Of a stretch of 64,000 nucleotides of DNA, positions 18,290 through 27,300 are shown one piece after another; positions within the stretch are counted from its first letter, which is position 1; each line of letters opens with the position of its first letter. The position numbers and the translations under genes were made by a program. Source of the stretch: Macrococcoides psychrotolerans (GTDB lineage Bacteria; Bacillota; Bacilli; Staphylococcales; Staphylococcaceae); the NCBI RefSeq assembly GCF_038095555.1, contig NZ_CP124591.1, positions 1,302,001 to 1,366,000 on the forward strand. The letters are read 5' to 3'. The notes beneath the pieces are model-generated. The model ran no database searches. It worked only from the letters and a program-made list of their open reading frames with translations, and was not told where the DNA came from.

Positions 18290-18811
18290 CTACCTTCTTA
18301 CATAACTATAATGTAAAACAGGGATAGCTTCATCCGTCTTAAGATGGAAATCACGGGACATTACGTAAAATTTCGTGAGTACTCCATCTTCAATCATCGA
18401 TATTTCCTTATTAAATTCAAATCCAATGCGATGGTATAAATAGATCGCTCTCGTGTTAAATGATGCAACAGTGAGTCTGAAATGACAGACATCTTGATAC
18501 GCATGATAAAAGTGCATGATCATCTTAATAAAGGCCCTGCCATACCCTTGACCGATAAATTTTGGATTCAGCGCGAAACCAAAGTCTATCTCATACAAAT
18601 TTGTCGACATAAAATCGACTTGGGCGCTATCACCGTCACAAAAAAAACCAAATATATCATCGTCCTTATATACAACATAATAATGTCCATGCAAAAATTC
18701 CTGAATAGCGCTTTGTTCGCCATTCAGGTTATAGTGTGCATATGCCTCTCCAAAATTCCATAGACTGATTGCCTGTGCACTGTCTTCATCCATATCCCTA
18801 ATAATAAGCAT
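18290..18811 (-). CDS. GNAT family N-acetyltransferase
   Basis: A 173-residue acetyltransferase. The acetyl-CoA loop is NPKFIGQGYGRAFIKMI near residues 90-106, and the following FRLTVASFNTRAIYLYHRIGFE is the typical beta-alpha ending of the fold. The start at 18811 is chosen because it has an AGG-type ribosome site and avoids a 53-bp overlap with the ABC gene that the upstream ATG would require. Substrate unknown. Four bases after the ABC exporter subunit, so probably coexpressed. Confidence 0.8.
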   Translation of the reverse strand: MLIIRDMDEDSAQAISLWNFGEAYAHYNLNGEQSAIQEFLHGHYYVVYKDDDIFGFFCDGDSAQVDFMSTNLYEIDFGFALNPKFIGQGYGRAFIKMIMHFYHAYQDVCHFRLTVASFNTRAIYLYHRIGFEFNKEISMIEDGVLTKFYVMSRDFHLKTDEAIPVLHYSYVRR

Positions 18812-18815
18812 CTCA

Positions 18816-20549
18816 TTACCTACCTGACTGTAATGCATACATTTTAGCATATTGACCTCGAAGTGCAATTAATTCTTCATGTGTGCCATGCTCAATAATC
18901 TCACCCTTATCCAGCACGATAATCTGATCTGCATTCTTAATTGTAGACAGTCGATGTGCGATAACAAATGTTGTACGTCCACTCTTTAATACATCCATCG
19001 CCTGCTGAATCATCGCTTCAGTTTCTGAATCTATGCTAGCTGTTGCTTCATCGAGAATCAGTATTTTTGGATCAAATGCAAGTGCACGTGCAAATGAAAT
19101 TAACTGACGCTGTCCGCTCGATAAAGTGGCACCACGTTCTACAACTTCAGTATCAATCCCTGCCTCAAGCGACTGCAGTACGCGGTGACCGCCTACGCGC
19201 ATTAAGGCATGCTCTGCAGTTTGGCGTGATATACTTTCATCACCTAAAGTAATGTTGCTTAGAATTGTACCTGTATATAAGTATGGATCCTGTAAGACGA
19301 TACCCATACGACTTCTCATAGAAGCTTTTGTCACCGACTTCGTATCTACTCCATCGATTAGAATCTGCCCTTTTGTTGGGTCATAAAACCTAAAGAGCAG
19401 ATTCATAATGGAGCTTTTACCAGAACCTGTATGACCGACTAAACCAACTGTCTCTCCAGGTGCTGCCTGGATATTAATATTTTTAAGGACAAGTTCATCT
19501 TTTTTATAGCCAAACGATACATCTTGAAACTTCACTTCTCCACGTGTTATCACCAGTTCGTCCTGCTCAATGATTTCTGGCGTTTCATCCATCATTTCAA
19601 ACACACGATTGCTTGATACACGTGCTTGTTCCAATACGCTTAGCTGATTAACGATATTGAACATTGGATTAAATAATCGCGTCAAATAATCTACAAGAAT
19701 ATACATCATTCCTGCTGTTAATGTCGCTTCATTCGATAAGAATGACTGACCAAATATATAGATCATGATTAAAAACACCGCAGAACGTATAATTCCCATC
19801 AAATTATGACTTGTTAATGAATCTAGCTTAATAATTCGTTCATAGTTCTTTAAATACTCTTTATTCAGCTCTTCGTATTCCTGCTGTATCTTCGCTTCTT
19901 GATTGAAAGCCTGAATAATCGCCATCCCATTGATCGATTCATTCAGCATCGCATTCATATCACTGTTTCGTTCACGAACGATATGATTATATTTATCGGA
20001 AACCTTACGATAGATCAACAGCCAGAAAAACAATAATGGTACAACAATCAATGCCAGCAGTCCTACTTTTGCATTAAAATAGAATATGACAATAATAATC
20101 CCTAAGATATTTGCAAAACCTGCGATATATGTCGGAAGCATCACTGTGAAAAGTTCAAGAATCGTCTGAGTATCATTCGTAATTCTTGCAACAACTTTTC
20201 CAGCAGGCAAGTTATCAAAGTATTTTATCGGTAATTTCTGAATATGTTCAAACAAGTTTGTTCGTAGATGTTTTATAACATTCGAACCCGCTGTCTGAAA
20301 GGCAATTGTCTGATAATAACTCATAATTGCATAGATTAAAGCAATAAGGAAATATAATCCAAGCAGCTGAAATATAGGCTGCATATTGATTATTTCACCG
20401 GCATCCTTGATATGATGATCGATAATATACATTCCTATTATCGGACCTGATAATTCAGTAACGACTGCAAAGAAAAGAATGATAAAACCTGCGATAAATA
20501 ATTTCTTTTCTTTTACTGCTTCATGATAGAGACGTTTCGTCGTACTCAT
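18816..20549 (-). CDS. ABC exporter subunit, catalytic half (BmrD/YheH-like)
   Basis: A 577-residue half-transporter with six membrane helices (about 1-310) fused to an ATPase domain. Walker A GHTGSGKSS near 370, signature LSSGQRQL and Walker B LILDEATASID with an intact catalytic Glu. Its partner gene overlaps by 4 bp. The pair looks like heterodimeric multidrug exporters of the BmrCD (YheIH) type. The substrate is not known from sequence. Confidence 0.88.
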   Translation of the reverse strand: MSTTKRLYHEAVKEKKLFIAGFIILFFAVVTELSGPIIGMYIIDHHIKDAGEIINMQPIFQLLGLYFLIALIYAIMSYYQTIAFQTAGSNVIKHLRTNLFEHIQKLPIKYFDNLPAGKVVARITNDTQTILELFTVMLPTYIAGFANILGIIIVIFYFNAKVGLLALIVVPLLFFWLLIYRKVSDKYNHIVRERNSDMNAMLNESINGMAIIQAFNQEAKIQQEYEELNKEYLKNYERIIKLDSLTSHNLMGIIRSAVFLIMIYIFGQSFLSNEATLTAGMMYILVDYLTRLFNPMFNIVNQLSVLEQARVSSNRVFEMMDETPEIIEQDELVITRGEVKFQDVSFGYKKDELVLKNINIQAAPGETVGLVGHTGSGKSSIMNLLFRFYDPTKGQILIDGVDTKSVTKASMRSRMGIVLQDPYLYTGTILSNITLGDESISRQTAEHALMRVGGHRVLQSLEAGIDTEVVERGATLSSGQRQLISFARALAFDPKILILDEATASIDSETEAMIQQAMDVLKSGRTTFVIAHRLSTIKNADQIIVLDKGEIIEHGTHEELIALRGQYAKMYALQSGR

Positions 20550-22285
20550 GACGACTCACCTCCTAGTTGTTGTCGATTAAACTGTTCTTTATACCATCCA
20601 TCCTGTGCAATTAGTTCATCATGTGTACCTTCTTGTACAATGATTCCTTCAGAGAGCACGACAATATGATCGGCATGCTGTACAGCAGAAAGTCTATGCG
20701 TGGAAATAATGGTTGTCTTGCCTTTACGTGAAGATTCTATATTCTCGATAATCGCTGTTTCCGTCTTTGCATCTACAGCACTTAAAGAATCATCAAGTAT
20801 AAGAATATCTGGATTTTTAATCATCGCACGTGCAATCGAGATACGCTGTTTTTGACCTCCAGATATCGCTATCCCTTTTTCTCCTACCAATGTATCCAGA
20901 CCAGATGGCAGTCTTTTGATATCTTCATCAAAGTTTGCAAGGCGTATAGCTTCAGCGATCTCTTCCTCGGTCGCATCGTCTTTACCAAACTTAATATTTT
21001 CTCGAATTGTCCTTGAGAATAAGATATTTTCCTGGGATACGTAACCAATTTTATCTCTTACTTCTTTTTTTGTTAGTCGATCCAGAGCAACATTTCCTAA
21101 AGTTATCTCACCTCGTCCAAGTGGATATTCTTTTAGTATCTGCTTAATTAATGTCGTCTTTCCGCTTCCAGTCGGACCAACAATCCCTAAAGTATCTCCC
21201 GAGTCCAGGTGGATCGAAACATTCGACAGATTGACTGTTTCGCTCGATGGATATTGGAACGTCACAGCTTCAAATGCAACATTATGGTCGTCAGGTACAA
21301 CGTGGTCAACCGGTTCCAGTAAGGCATCCTGAGCATCTAACGTTTCCATTACACGATCCAATGATGCATTGCCACGCTGCATAATATTAAAGAGCATGCC
21401 GATTGCAAACATTGGCCATACAAGCATATTCAAATAGACGTTAAATGATATTAATGCACCGACCGTAATTTCACCTTGATTGACCAGAAAGCTTCCATAC
21501 CCTAGCGCAATCATAAAACTTAAAGCCGTAATAATAATAGTTAGAGGCTTGAATAACGCATCAAGTTTCTCTACGTGGATAAATTTATTTACTACATCTG
21601 TGGTCATATGACGGAAACGTTCGTTTAAATTTTCTTCCTGAGCAAACGCTTTCGATACCCTAACTCCTTCTATAGACTCAAGTACACTGTCATTCATTTC
21701 ACCGAATGCATCTTGACTCACTGTATAGCGTTCATGAATCATCTTACCGAGTTTCTGCTCGATTATCGCTAAAAATGGAAGCGGTAATAATGCAGCTAAC
21801 GTTAATTTCCAGGATACAAGGACTGCCATTGTTGCAATAATTGTAATCATGTAAGTCGTACTATCGACTAATGTCAATATTCCGAAACCAACAGTCATAC
21901 GAATTGCACTTAAGTCATTTGTCGCTTTGGCCATCAAGTCTCCTGTTCTGTTTTTCTCATAGAATCCCGGACTCATCGTCAGAAACTTTGCCATCAACTT
22001 TCTGCGCATCATACTCTCAAGCAGTTGAGATCCATTAAAGAGTAGATAACGCCATAAGAAATTGATGATATAACTAAGGATAATCGTAATTAGGAAGACA
22101 AGCATTATCCAGTTAAACTTTGATGCGTTCAACGTCTTCAAGTTAACTGCATCTATCGTCTGACCAATTAACCATGGTGGAATGACTTCAATTACATTTG
22201 CTATTAACAAAACGATGATCGCAATAATATAACGTTTCTTCTCCTGTTTAAAAAACCAGCTTAACTTACTTAAAACATCAAACAT
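20546..22285 (-). CDS. ABC exporter subunit, degenerate-site half (BmrC/YheI-like)
   Basis: A 579-residue half-transporter with an N-terminal membrane domain and a C-terminal ATPase. Walker A GPTGSGKTT, signature ISGGQKQR, and Walker B LILDDSLSAVD, where the catalytic Glu is replaced by Asp. One consensus and one degenerate site is the hallmark of heterodimeric exporters. A strong AGGAG site precedes the ATG at 22285. Expression is probably controlled by the leader peptide and terminator just upstream. Confidence 0.88.
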   Translation of the reverse strand: MFDVLSKLSWFFKQEKKRYIIAIIVLLIANVIEVIPPWLIGQTIDAVNLKTLNASKFNWIMLVFLITIILSYIINFLWRYLLFNGSQLLESMMRRKLMAKFLTMSPGFYEKNRTGDLMAKATNDLSAIRMTVGFGILTLVDSTTYMITIIATMAVLVSWKLTLAALLPLPFLAIIEQKLGKMIHERYTVSQDAFGEMNDSVLESIEGVRVSKAFAQEENLNERFRHMTTDVVNKFIHVEKLDALFKPLTIIITALSFMIALGYGSFLVNQGEITVGALISFNVYLNMLVWPMFAIGMLFNIMQRGNASLDRVMETLDAQDALLEPVDHVVPDDHNVAFEAVTFQYPSSETVNLSNVSIHLDSGDTLGIVGPTGSGKTTLIKQILKEYPLGRGEITLGNVALDRLTKKEVRDKIGYVSQENILFSRTIRENIKFGKDDATEEEIAEAIRLANFDEDIKRLPSGLDTLVGEKGIAISGGQKQRISIARAMIKNPDILILDDSLSAVDAKTETAIIENIESSRKGKTTIISTHRLSAVQHADHIVVLSEGIIVQEGTHDELIAQDGWYKEQFNRQQLGGESS

Positions 22286-22311
22286 ATTCCATCTCCTTTC
22301 TCTTTAAACAC

Positions 22312-22354
22312 AAAAAAGCACACACTCCCATAAAATGAAAGCATGTGCGCTTTT
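22312..22354 (-). terminator. intrinsic attenuator in the ABC exporter leader
   Basis: A 12-bp stem (22343-22354 with 22314-22325, two G-U pairs) followed by six T residues on the minus strand. It lies between the leader peptide stop (22379) and the exporter start (22285), where a terminator would block the operon unless read through. Confidence 0.85.
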
Positions 22355-22378
22355 ATATCTAGAGAGATCTCCCTGCAA

Positions 22379-22456
22379 TCACATAAATTTATGCACTGCA
22401 CGAGGAAAATATTGAATTTCTTGTCGTATCAATACAAAATGTATTAATTTGTTCAT
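22379..22456 (-). CDS. 25-residue leader peptide of the ABC exporter operon
   Basis: Minus-strand ORF with a strong AAAGGAGG ribosome site. The peptide is MNKLIHFVLIRQEIQYFPRA followed by VHKFM and a TGA stop. It lies downstream of a good promoter and 24 bp before an intrinsic terminator. This is the layout of ribosome-mediated attenuation known for BmrB upstream of bmrCD in Bacillus subtilis. That the peptide senses translation inhibitors is inference. Confidence 0.8.
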   Translation of the reverse strand: MNKLIHFVLIRQEIQYFPRAVHKFM

Positions 22457-22489
22457 CTTATTTTCCTCCTTTCTCTATAAGTTATCTCC

Positions 22490-22518
22490 ATCATAATTTA
22501 ATCTTCTGAAAATTTCAA
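22490..22518 (-). promoter_or_regulatory. promoter of the leader peptide and ABC exporter operon
   Basis: TTGAAA (22513-22518), a 17-bp spacer and TATGAT (22490-22495) on the minus strand. Transcription would start near 22483, about 27 nt before the leader peptide start. Confidence 0.75.
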
Positions 22519-22551
22519 TAGTTTATATGAATAAATTTCGAAAATCGAAGA

Positions 22552-22914
22552 TTAATAATCTGCTAAATACAGTATTTGATATTTTTCTTTATCTATTGAT
22601 ATTAAGCGTTTTAAGTCTTTATGAAGCTGAGAGATGTGGCCGAAATATATCGCTTCGTATTCATATGAACCAAAGAACGGCCCTGTATAATACGGGAGTC
22701 TCATAGGTGCATCATCAGGACGAGACTGTATAGCTTTTACTGCGCTCAATAAATAAAGAAGGTCCTGAGAGGTCACTTCACATTGCCCAGGATTATCCAG
22801 CTGATATTTCTTATCAAAATATCCGTGCAATGCATTGAACTTTCTATAGTATGCAAGTTCTATACGTTCACGTGTTGCTTTATCTTCAACATAGAAATAC
22901 ATATCAAGTCCCAT
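22552..22914 (-). CDS. conserved hypothetical protein beginning MGLDMY
   Basis: A 120-residue soluble protein with many aromatic residues. The N-terminus MGLDMYFYVED resembles small proteins of unknown function found in phages and bacterial genomes. The start at 22914 shares one base with the radC stop (TAATG), so it is coupled to radC; a longer reading would overlap radC by 90 bp. No function can be assigned. Confidence 0.65.
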   Translation of the reverse strand: MGLDMYFYVEDKATRERIELAYYRKFNALHGYFDKKYQLDNPGQCEVTSQDLLYLLSAVKAIQSRPDDAPMRLPYYTGPFFGSYEYEAIYFGHISQLHKDLKRLISIDKEKYQILYLADY

Positions 22915-23585
22915 TAAAGTATCCCCTTTTCTTTTATACTGACATAATAACCATCTCCTATAATAATATGATCCAGTACGTCTATCCCGAAGATCTCTCC
23001 ACATTTAATCAGACGTTTTGTAGCTTCTATATCCTCATAGCTCGGTTCTGGATCTCCAGAAGGATGGTTATGCACAACGATGATTGCTGCTGCACTTCTT
23101 TTAACCGCCTCTTTAAATACTTCTCTCGGATGTACGATAGATGCATTCAGTGAACCGATGAATATCGTTGATTCATGCATCACGATATTCTTTGTATTCA
23201 GTGATAATACGATAAAATGCTCCTGTGTCATATAACGCAGACGTTCCATCAATAAATTTGCTGCACATGCAGGTGATTTCACTTTGATTCTTGCTTCTTT
23301 CGTATGCGTATGCATTCTTATGGCAAGTTCAATAATGGCAAGAATCATCGCTGCTTTCTTCTCGCCTATGCCTTTAATTGTGATCAGCTCCTGAAACGTC
23401 GTATATCTTAAATCTCCAATATGACCTATATGTTCCAGCAAACGCTGTGCCACCGTATAAACACTTTCATCTCGAACACCGCTACCAATAATAAGAGATA
23501 GTAGTTCTTGATTTGTTAACTGTGCAGCACCATAAGTCAGAAGACGTTCTCTCGGTTTATCAGATTCCAGTGCAACCGTCTGCAT
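22914..23585 (-). CDS. radC: RadC family JAB/MPN domain protein
   Basis: A 223-residue RadC (YsxA) protein: an N-terminal helix-hairpin-helix part with ITIKGIGEKKAAMI near 67-80 and a C-terminal JAB1/MPN metal domain with VVHNHPSGDPEPS near 168-180. The domain resembles a metalloprotease or deubiquitinase-like fold; the DNA repair role suggested by the name is not established. The start shares one base with the comC stop. Confidence 0.93.
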   Translation of the reverse strand: MQTVALESDKPRERLLTYGAAQLTNQELLSLIIGSGVRDESVYTVAQRLLEHIGHIGDLRYTTFQELITIKGIGEKKAAMILAIIELAIRMHTHTKEARIKVKSPACAANLLMERLRYMTQEHFIVLSLNTKNIVMHESTIFIGSLNASIVHPREVFKEAVKRSAAAIIVVHNHPSGDPEPSYEDIEATKRLIKCGEIFGIDVLDHIIIGDGYYVSIKEKGIL

Positions 23586-24322
23586 TAAATAAACCCTCCA
23601 AAATAAATATATTTAATATCCTGGTACAAATACATCACCACAAAGAAACTTGCAGCAATAAATGGGACAAGCGGAATCTTCTTTAAATTTCTTTTATAGG
23701 ATAAAAATATCATGCTGGCAAAACCTCCAATTAGATATGTCATAAAGAACATTGCAATGTAATAAGGGATTGGCAGAAAAATAAGTAAAATTACGAAAAG
23801 TTTGATATCTCCATATCCGATACTTTTCGTTAAGAAGAAGAAAATATGCAGAAGAAGAATAATCAGTAATTTGATTATAATATGTTCAAATCTTATCTCG
23901 GAAATTGTTTCGCTATGAAAGATAAATAGATACGTATAACCTGTCATTAAGCAAAAAAAGAATAACGTAAGTAATTGATTAGGAATAGTATATGTTTCAA
24001 TATCAATGATCGAAAGTGGGATTAAAAAAATTGTGATTGTAAGCGCAATATTATTATGAATTATACTATTTAAGGAAAATATATATACAAAAGCAGCACC
24101 CATTAATAATTCACCCCATAACAATTCAGTCGGTATATGTATGCTGCAATATTTACATCGTCCCTTTAGCATGAAATATGAAATGACTGGAATCAAATCT
24201 TTAGCTGATAGTTTATGATGACACTTAAGACACCTAGAACGACGAAATAAACCGTTCTGGTCATTGACGCAACTTATAAACGAACTAAAGCACGCACCGA
24301 GCAAAAAAATGATGACTGTCAT
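23585..24322 (-). CDS. comC: prepilin peptidase ComC
   Basis: Type IV leader peptidase (A24) that processes and methylates competence pseudopilins such as ComGC. The 245-residue protein is mostly membrane helices. An N-terminal zinc-finger-like Cys cluster (CLKCHH and CKYC, about 36-60) and the two catalytic Asp motifs DIETYTIPNQ and GYGDIKL are present. AGGTGA precedes the ATG. The promoter region contains a candidate ComK box. Confidence 0.92.
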   Translation of the reverse strand: MTVIIFLLGACFSSFISCVNDQNGLFRRSRCLKCHHKLSAKDLIPVISYFMLKGRCKYCSIHIPTELLWGELLMGAAFVYIFSLNSIIHNNIALTITIFLIPLSIIDIETYTIPNQLLTLFFFCLMTGYTYLFIFHSETISEIRFEHIIIKLLIILLLHIFFFLTKSIGYGDIKLFVILLIFLPIPYYIAMFFMTYLIGGFASMIFLSYKRNLKKIPLVPFIAASFFVVMYLYQDIKYIYFGGFI

Positions 24323-24344
24323 AATTCACCTCACTTTCGCTTAT

Positions 24345-24373
24345 AATATATAACAAAAAGTAAATCCTGTAAA
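24345..24373 (-). promoter_or_regulatory. promoter of comC
   Basis: TTTACA (24368-24373), a 17-bp spacer and TATATT (24345-24350) on the minus strand, 20-30 bp before the comC ATG. Confidence 0.65.
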
Positions 24374-24404
24374 AAGTGCATTTTTTAAAAATAACCGTGA
24401 TTTT
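24372..24404 (-). promoter_or_regulatory. candidate ComK box upstream of comC
   Basis: A perfect AT-box AAAATGCACTTTT (24372-24384) and a degraded one AAAATCACGGTTA (24392-24404), 7 bp apart, sitting just above the -35. ComK boxes are paired AAAA-N5-TTTT motifs, and comC is a classic target. The second half is imperfect. Confidence 0.5.
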
Positions 24405-24430
24405 GATACATCTATTAAAAAATTTCTAGA

Positions 24431-24477
24431 CTAAAATTAAAAAACTGCATATAATTTATGCAGTTTTTTAATTTTAG
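24431..24477 (-). terminator. bidirectional-type terminator after yfcC-like gene
   Basis: A perfect 21-bp inverted repeat (24431-24451 with 24457-24477) rich in A and T at the base, giving T-runs on both strands. It ends the upstream carrier gene on the minus strand. Confidence 0.85.
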
Positions 24478-24491
24478 TAATATTTTATTTT

Positions 24492-25874
24492 TTAAAGATA
24501 CATATAAAGTATCAGTCCTCCAAGACATATCAAAATCCATATTGCAGAAATTCTCCAGACAAATTTCAGCCACTTATTATATGGAATACCAGCGACTGCT
24601 AATAAGCCCATAAGACTGGCACTTGTCGGAATGATATTGTTGCTGATTGCATCCCCATATTGGAATGCCATAACGGCAACCTGTCGATTAATCCCCAGAA
24701 GGTCACTGATAGGCACCATAATCGGCATTGTAGTCATCGCCTGGCCTGAACCAGAAGGGATAAAGAAGTTCAATATAAGCTGTGTCAGGAACATTGCGAC
24801 TACTGAAAAGGCAGCGGGTAGATGGTCTATAAAATCTGTCATATGAAAAACAATTGTATCAATAATCTTACCAGAAGTGAGTACGACAACAATAGCCTTA
24901 GCAAAACCGACAATCATCGCACCAAACAGAATATCCTTCATACCTTCAAGCAATGCATCGAATGTCCCGTTAACCCCGAGTCCTCCAATGATTCCGACAA
25001 CAATACCCATAATTAGAAAGTTTGCACTCATCTGTGTTAAAAACCAGCCAAACTTGAATATACCATAAACATTGATAATTATCGTTGCAGCTAGAATCAC
25101 TAAGATAACAGCATGACGCTTTTTAAAAGAATCAAATTTAGTATCGAGCACATCATCACTCATTGTTCTTCTCTCTTCTACGTTCACATCATATAATAAA
25201 CTTTTTTCGGGATGCGCCTTAACTTTCTTAGCATAATGCATTACATAAAGAATGCCAGTAAATAAGACAAGTAGATAGATCAAAGTACGATAGCCCCAAC
25301 CAGAAAATAACGGTACTTCCGCTATACTTTGTGCGATTCCGACCGTGAATGGATTAATCATGCCACCTAAGAATCCAATCCCTGCACCTAGAGCGATCAT
25401 TGCAGCTCCAACCATGGCATCATATCCTAGTGCTGTCGCTAATGCAATTCCAATGGGTACAAATATAATTGTCTCTTCACTAAGACCAATTGAAAACCCA
25501 AGAATACTAAACATAGTCATCGTAATCGGAATCAGCCATCTTCCATGACGACCGACACGTTCCATTAATGCGTTAACGCCAGTAGTAATGGCATCGGTGC
25601 GATGGATAATACCGAAAGCTCCACCGACGATAAATATATAGAAGATAATCTCTCCACCTTCTATTAGACCGTTCGGAATAGACCTAAATATCTCAATTGG
25701 TGCAACTGGTGATTGCGTTACATGATGATAGGAACCATTGATAACTTCTGTTCGGTCTTCTACTTTCTGACGTTCAAATTCTCCAGCAGGTACGATATAT
25801 GTCATGAAAGCTGCGAGACAGACAATTATAAGCAGTAGTAAATATGTATGCGGCATCTTTAATTTAAAATTCAT
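24492..25874 (-). CDS. YfcC/DcuC family membrane carrier
   Basis: A 460-residue protein with about 12 membrane segments, of the YfcC family (C4-dicarboxylate/basic amino acid carrier fold). Motifs such as FIPSGSGQAMTTMPIM and GDAISNNIIPTSASLMG are typical. The start at 25874 has a GGGGG ribosome site; an upstream ATG has none. Monocistronic, bounded by terminators on both sides. Substrate cannot be settled from the sequence: arginine/ornithine, short peptides or dicarboxylates are possible. Confidence 0.85.
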   Translation of the reverse strand: MNFKLKMPHTYLLLLIIVCLAAFMTYIVPAGEFERQKVEDRTEVINGSYHHVTQSPVAPIEIFRSIPNGLIEGGEIIFYIFIVGGAFGIIHRTDAITTGVNALMERVGRHGRWLIPITMTMFSILGFSIGLSEETIIFVPIGIALATALGYDAMVGAAMIALGAGIGFLGGMINPFTVGIAQSIAEVPLFSGWGYRTLIYLLVLFTGILYVMHYAKKVKAHPEKSLLYDVNVEERRTMSDDVLDTKFDSFKKRHAVILVILAATIIINVYGIFKFGWFLTQMSANFLIMGIVVGIIGGLGVNGTFDALLEGMKDILFGAMIVGFAKAIVVVLTSGKIIDTIVFHMTDFIDHLPAAFSVVAMFLTQLILNFFIPSGSGQAMTTMPIMVPISDLLGINRQVAVMAFQYGDAISNNIIPTSASLMGLLAVAGIPYNKWLKFVWRISAIWILICLGGLILYMYL

Positions 25875-25964
25875 ACAATTCCCCCTTTTTGTTAGCATTC
25901 CCTAATTTATAAAGTACATTCAAAAATTTCAGATTTTAAATGCATTTATTCTTCAGAATACAAA

Positions 25965-26015
25965 AAACTTTCGGCAATGTACGAATCTCTTAATTCCTAC
26001 ATTTTCCGAAAGTTT
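25965..26015 (-). terminator. terminator after folC
   Basis: A 10-bp stem (25965-25974 with 26006-26015), extended by partial pairing, followed by six T residues on the minus strand. Confidence 0.75.
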
Positions 26016-26031
26016 ATTTTTTTAACAAAAT

Positions 26032-27300
26032 TTATTGTCTTAATTTATCTTTTACGGCACTAATAAAATACAGGCTTCCTGTTACAAGCAGTACATCACC
26101 TTCATAGTTTCTGATAAAATCTGCGTAATCTTTTACCTTAATTCGTTTATCATGTTCGACATGTTCATATAAAGTGTCGAGCGGCAGCGCTTTAGGAAAA
26201 TCAAATGTTGTCACATAGAAATGCTCGCTTATTTCTTCAAGCGACTTTAACATGCGACCGATTGGTTTTCCATCGATTGCGGAGAACAACACATCAATCT
26301 TATGACCTGCATAATGAGATTTCATCGTATCGACTAATACTTCAATTGATTCAAGATTATGTGCGCCATCCAATATAATTGTCGGATGCTCCTGAATTTT
26401 CTCTATACGACCAGTCCACGTTGTATCTTCAATGGCTTGAATCATTTTATTAAAGTCCAGAAGAAGCATACCTCTATCGTACATCTCAAGCAATGTAGCA
26501 ATCGCGAGCGCTGCATTTTCCTGCTGATGCGCGCCGATCATCTTCAGTTCAATCGCCTCAAGTTCGTAAGATTTATATCGGAATGTAAATTCATTTCCAT
26601 TTTGAATGAGTTGAATGTCACAACCAAGCTTAATCCCTTTGATATGCTTTTCAGCGACGACACCATCGATATATTCCTGTGCATCTTCATTCTTTGCCGC
26701 ATAGACTAACGGTACGCCAACTTTAATGACACCCGCTTTTTCTTTAGCGATATCTAAATAAGTATCTCCGATGATATTTGTATGATCTAACCCAATCGAT
26801 GTTAATATCGACATGACCGGTGTAAATACATTTGTAGAGTCATTCTTTGCTCCCAGTCCTGCTTCAACAATTACAAAGTCTACAGGATGAACTTCACCAA
26901 AATAGACAAACATCATCATCGTAATAATCTCGAATTCTGTTGCAGTACCAAGATCTGTTTCTACTTCCAGCTGTTCGCTTACTGGCTTCACAATGTCAAC
27001 GAGTTGCACGATTTCCTCATCAGATATCGGCTGACCGTTTAAACTGATACGCTCGTTAAACGTTTCAATATATGGACTTGTAAATGTACCGACTTCATAA
27101 TGGTTAGCTATAAGTGCATCTTTAAGATAGCTTACAGTCGACCCTTTTCCATTCGTACCTACAACATGAATACCTTTTATCTTGTGCTGAGGATTATCGA
27201 GTTTGTCGAGCATCCATTCCATTCGTTTTACACCAGGTTTAATACCGAATTTATAGCGTTCATGTATCCAATATAAACTCTCTAAATAATTCATAGTCAT
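26032..27300 (-). CDS. folC: folylpolyglutamate synthase/dihydrofolate synthase
   Basis: Adds glutamates to folates, and in many bacteria also makes dihydrofolate from dihydropteroate. The 422-residue protein has the Mur-ligase-type ATP site VVGTNGKGSTVSYL near 47-60, TSPYIETFNERI, and the C-terminal ligase domain with ILDGAHNLES. The ATG shares one base with the valS stop (TAATG). In bacilli folC also follows valS. Confidence 0.96.
   Translation of the reverse strand: MTMNYLESLYWIHERYKFGIKPGVKRMEWMLDKLDNPQHKIKGIHVVGTNGKGSTVSYLKDALIANHYEVGTFTSPYIETFNERISLNGQPISDEEIVQLVDIVKPVSEQLEVETDLGTATEFEIITMMMFVYFGEVHPVDFVIVEAGLGAKNDSTNVFTPVMSILTSIGLDHTNIIGDTYLDIAKEKAGVIKVGVPLVYAAKNEDAQEYIDGVVAEKHIKGIKLGCDIQLIQNGNEFTFRYKSYELEAIELKMIGAHQQENAALAIATLLEMYDRGMLLLDFNKMIQAIEDTTWTGRIEKIQEHPTIILDGAHNLESIEVLVDTMKSHYAGHKIDVLFSAIDGKPIGRMLKSLEEISEHFYVTTFDFPKALPLDTLYEHVEHDKRIKVKDYADFIRNYEGDVLLVTGSLYFISAVKDKLRQ

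Noticed and set aside
18290..18868. Upstream ATG for the GNAT protein
   Set aside because: It would overlap the ABC exporter gene by 53 bp and lacks a ribosome site, while ATG 18811 has one.
22379..22456. Leader ORF as a toxin or stand-alone small gene
   Set aside because: Its position between promoter and terminator and the coupling to the exporter fit an attenuator better; the peptide is not a membrane helix.
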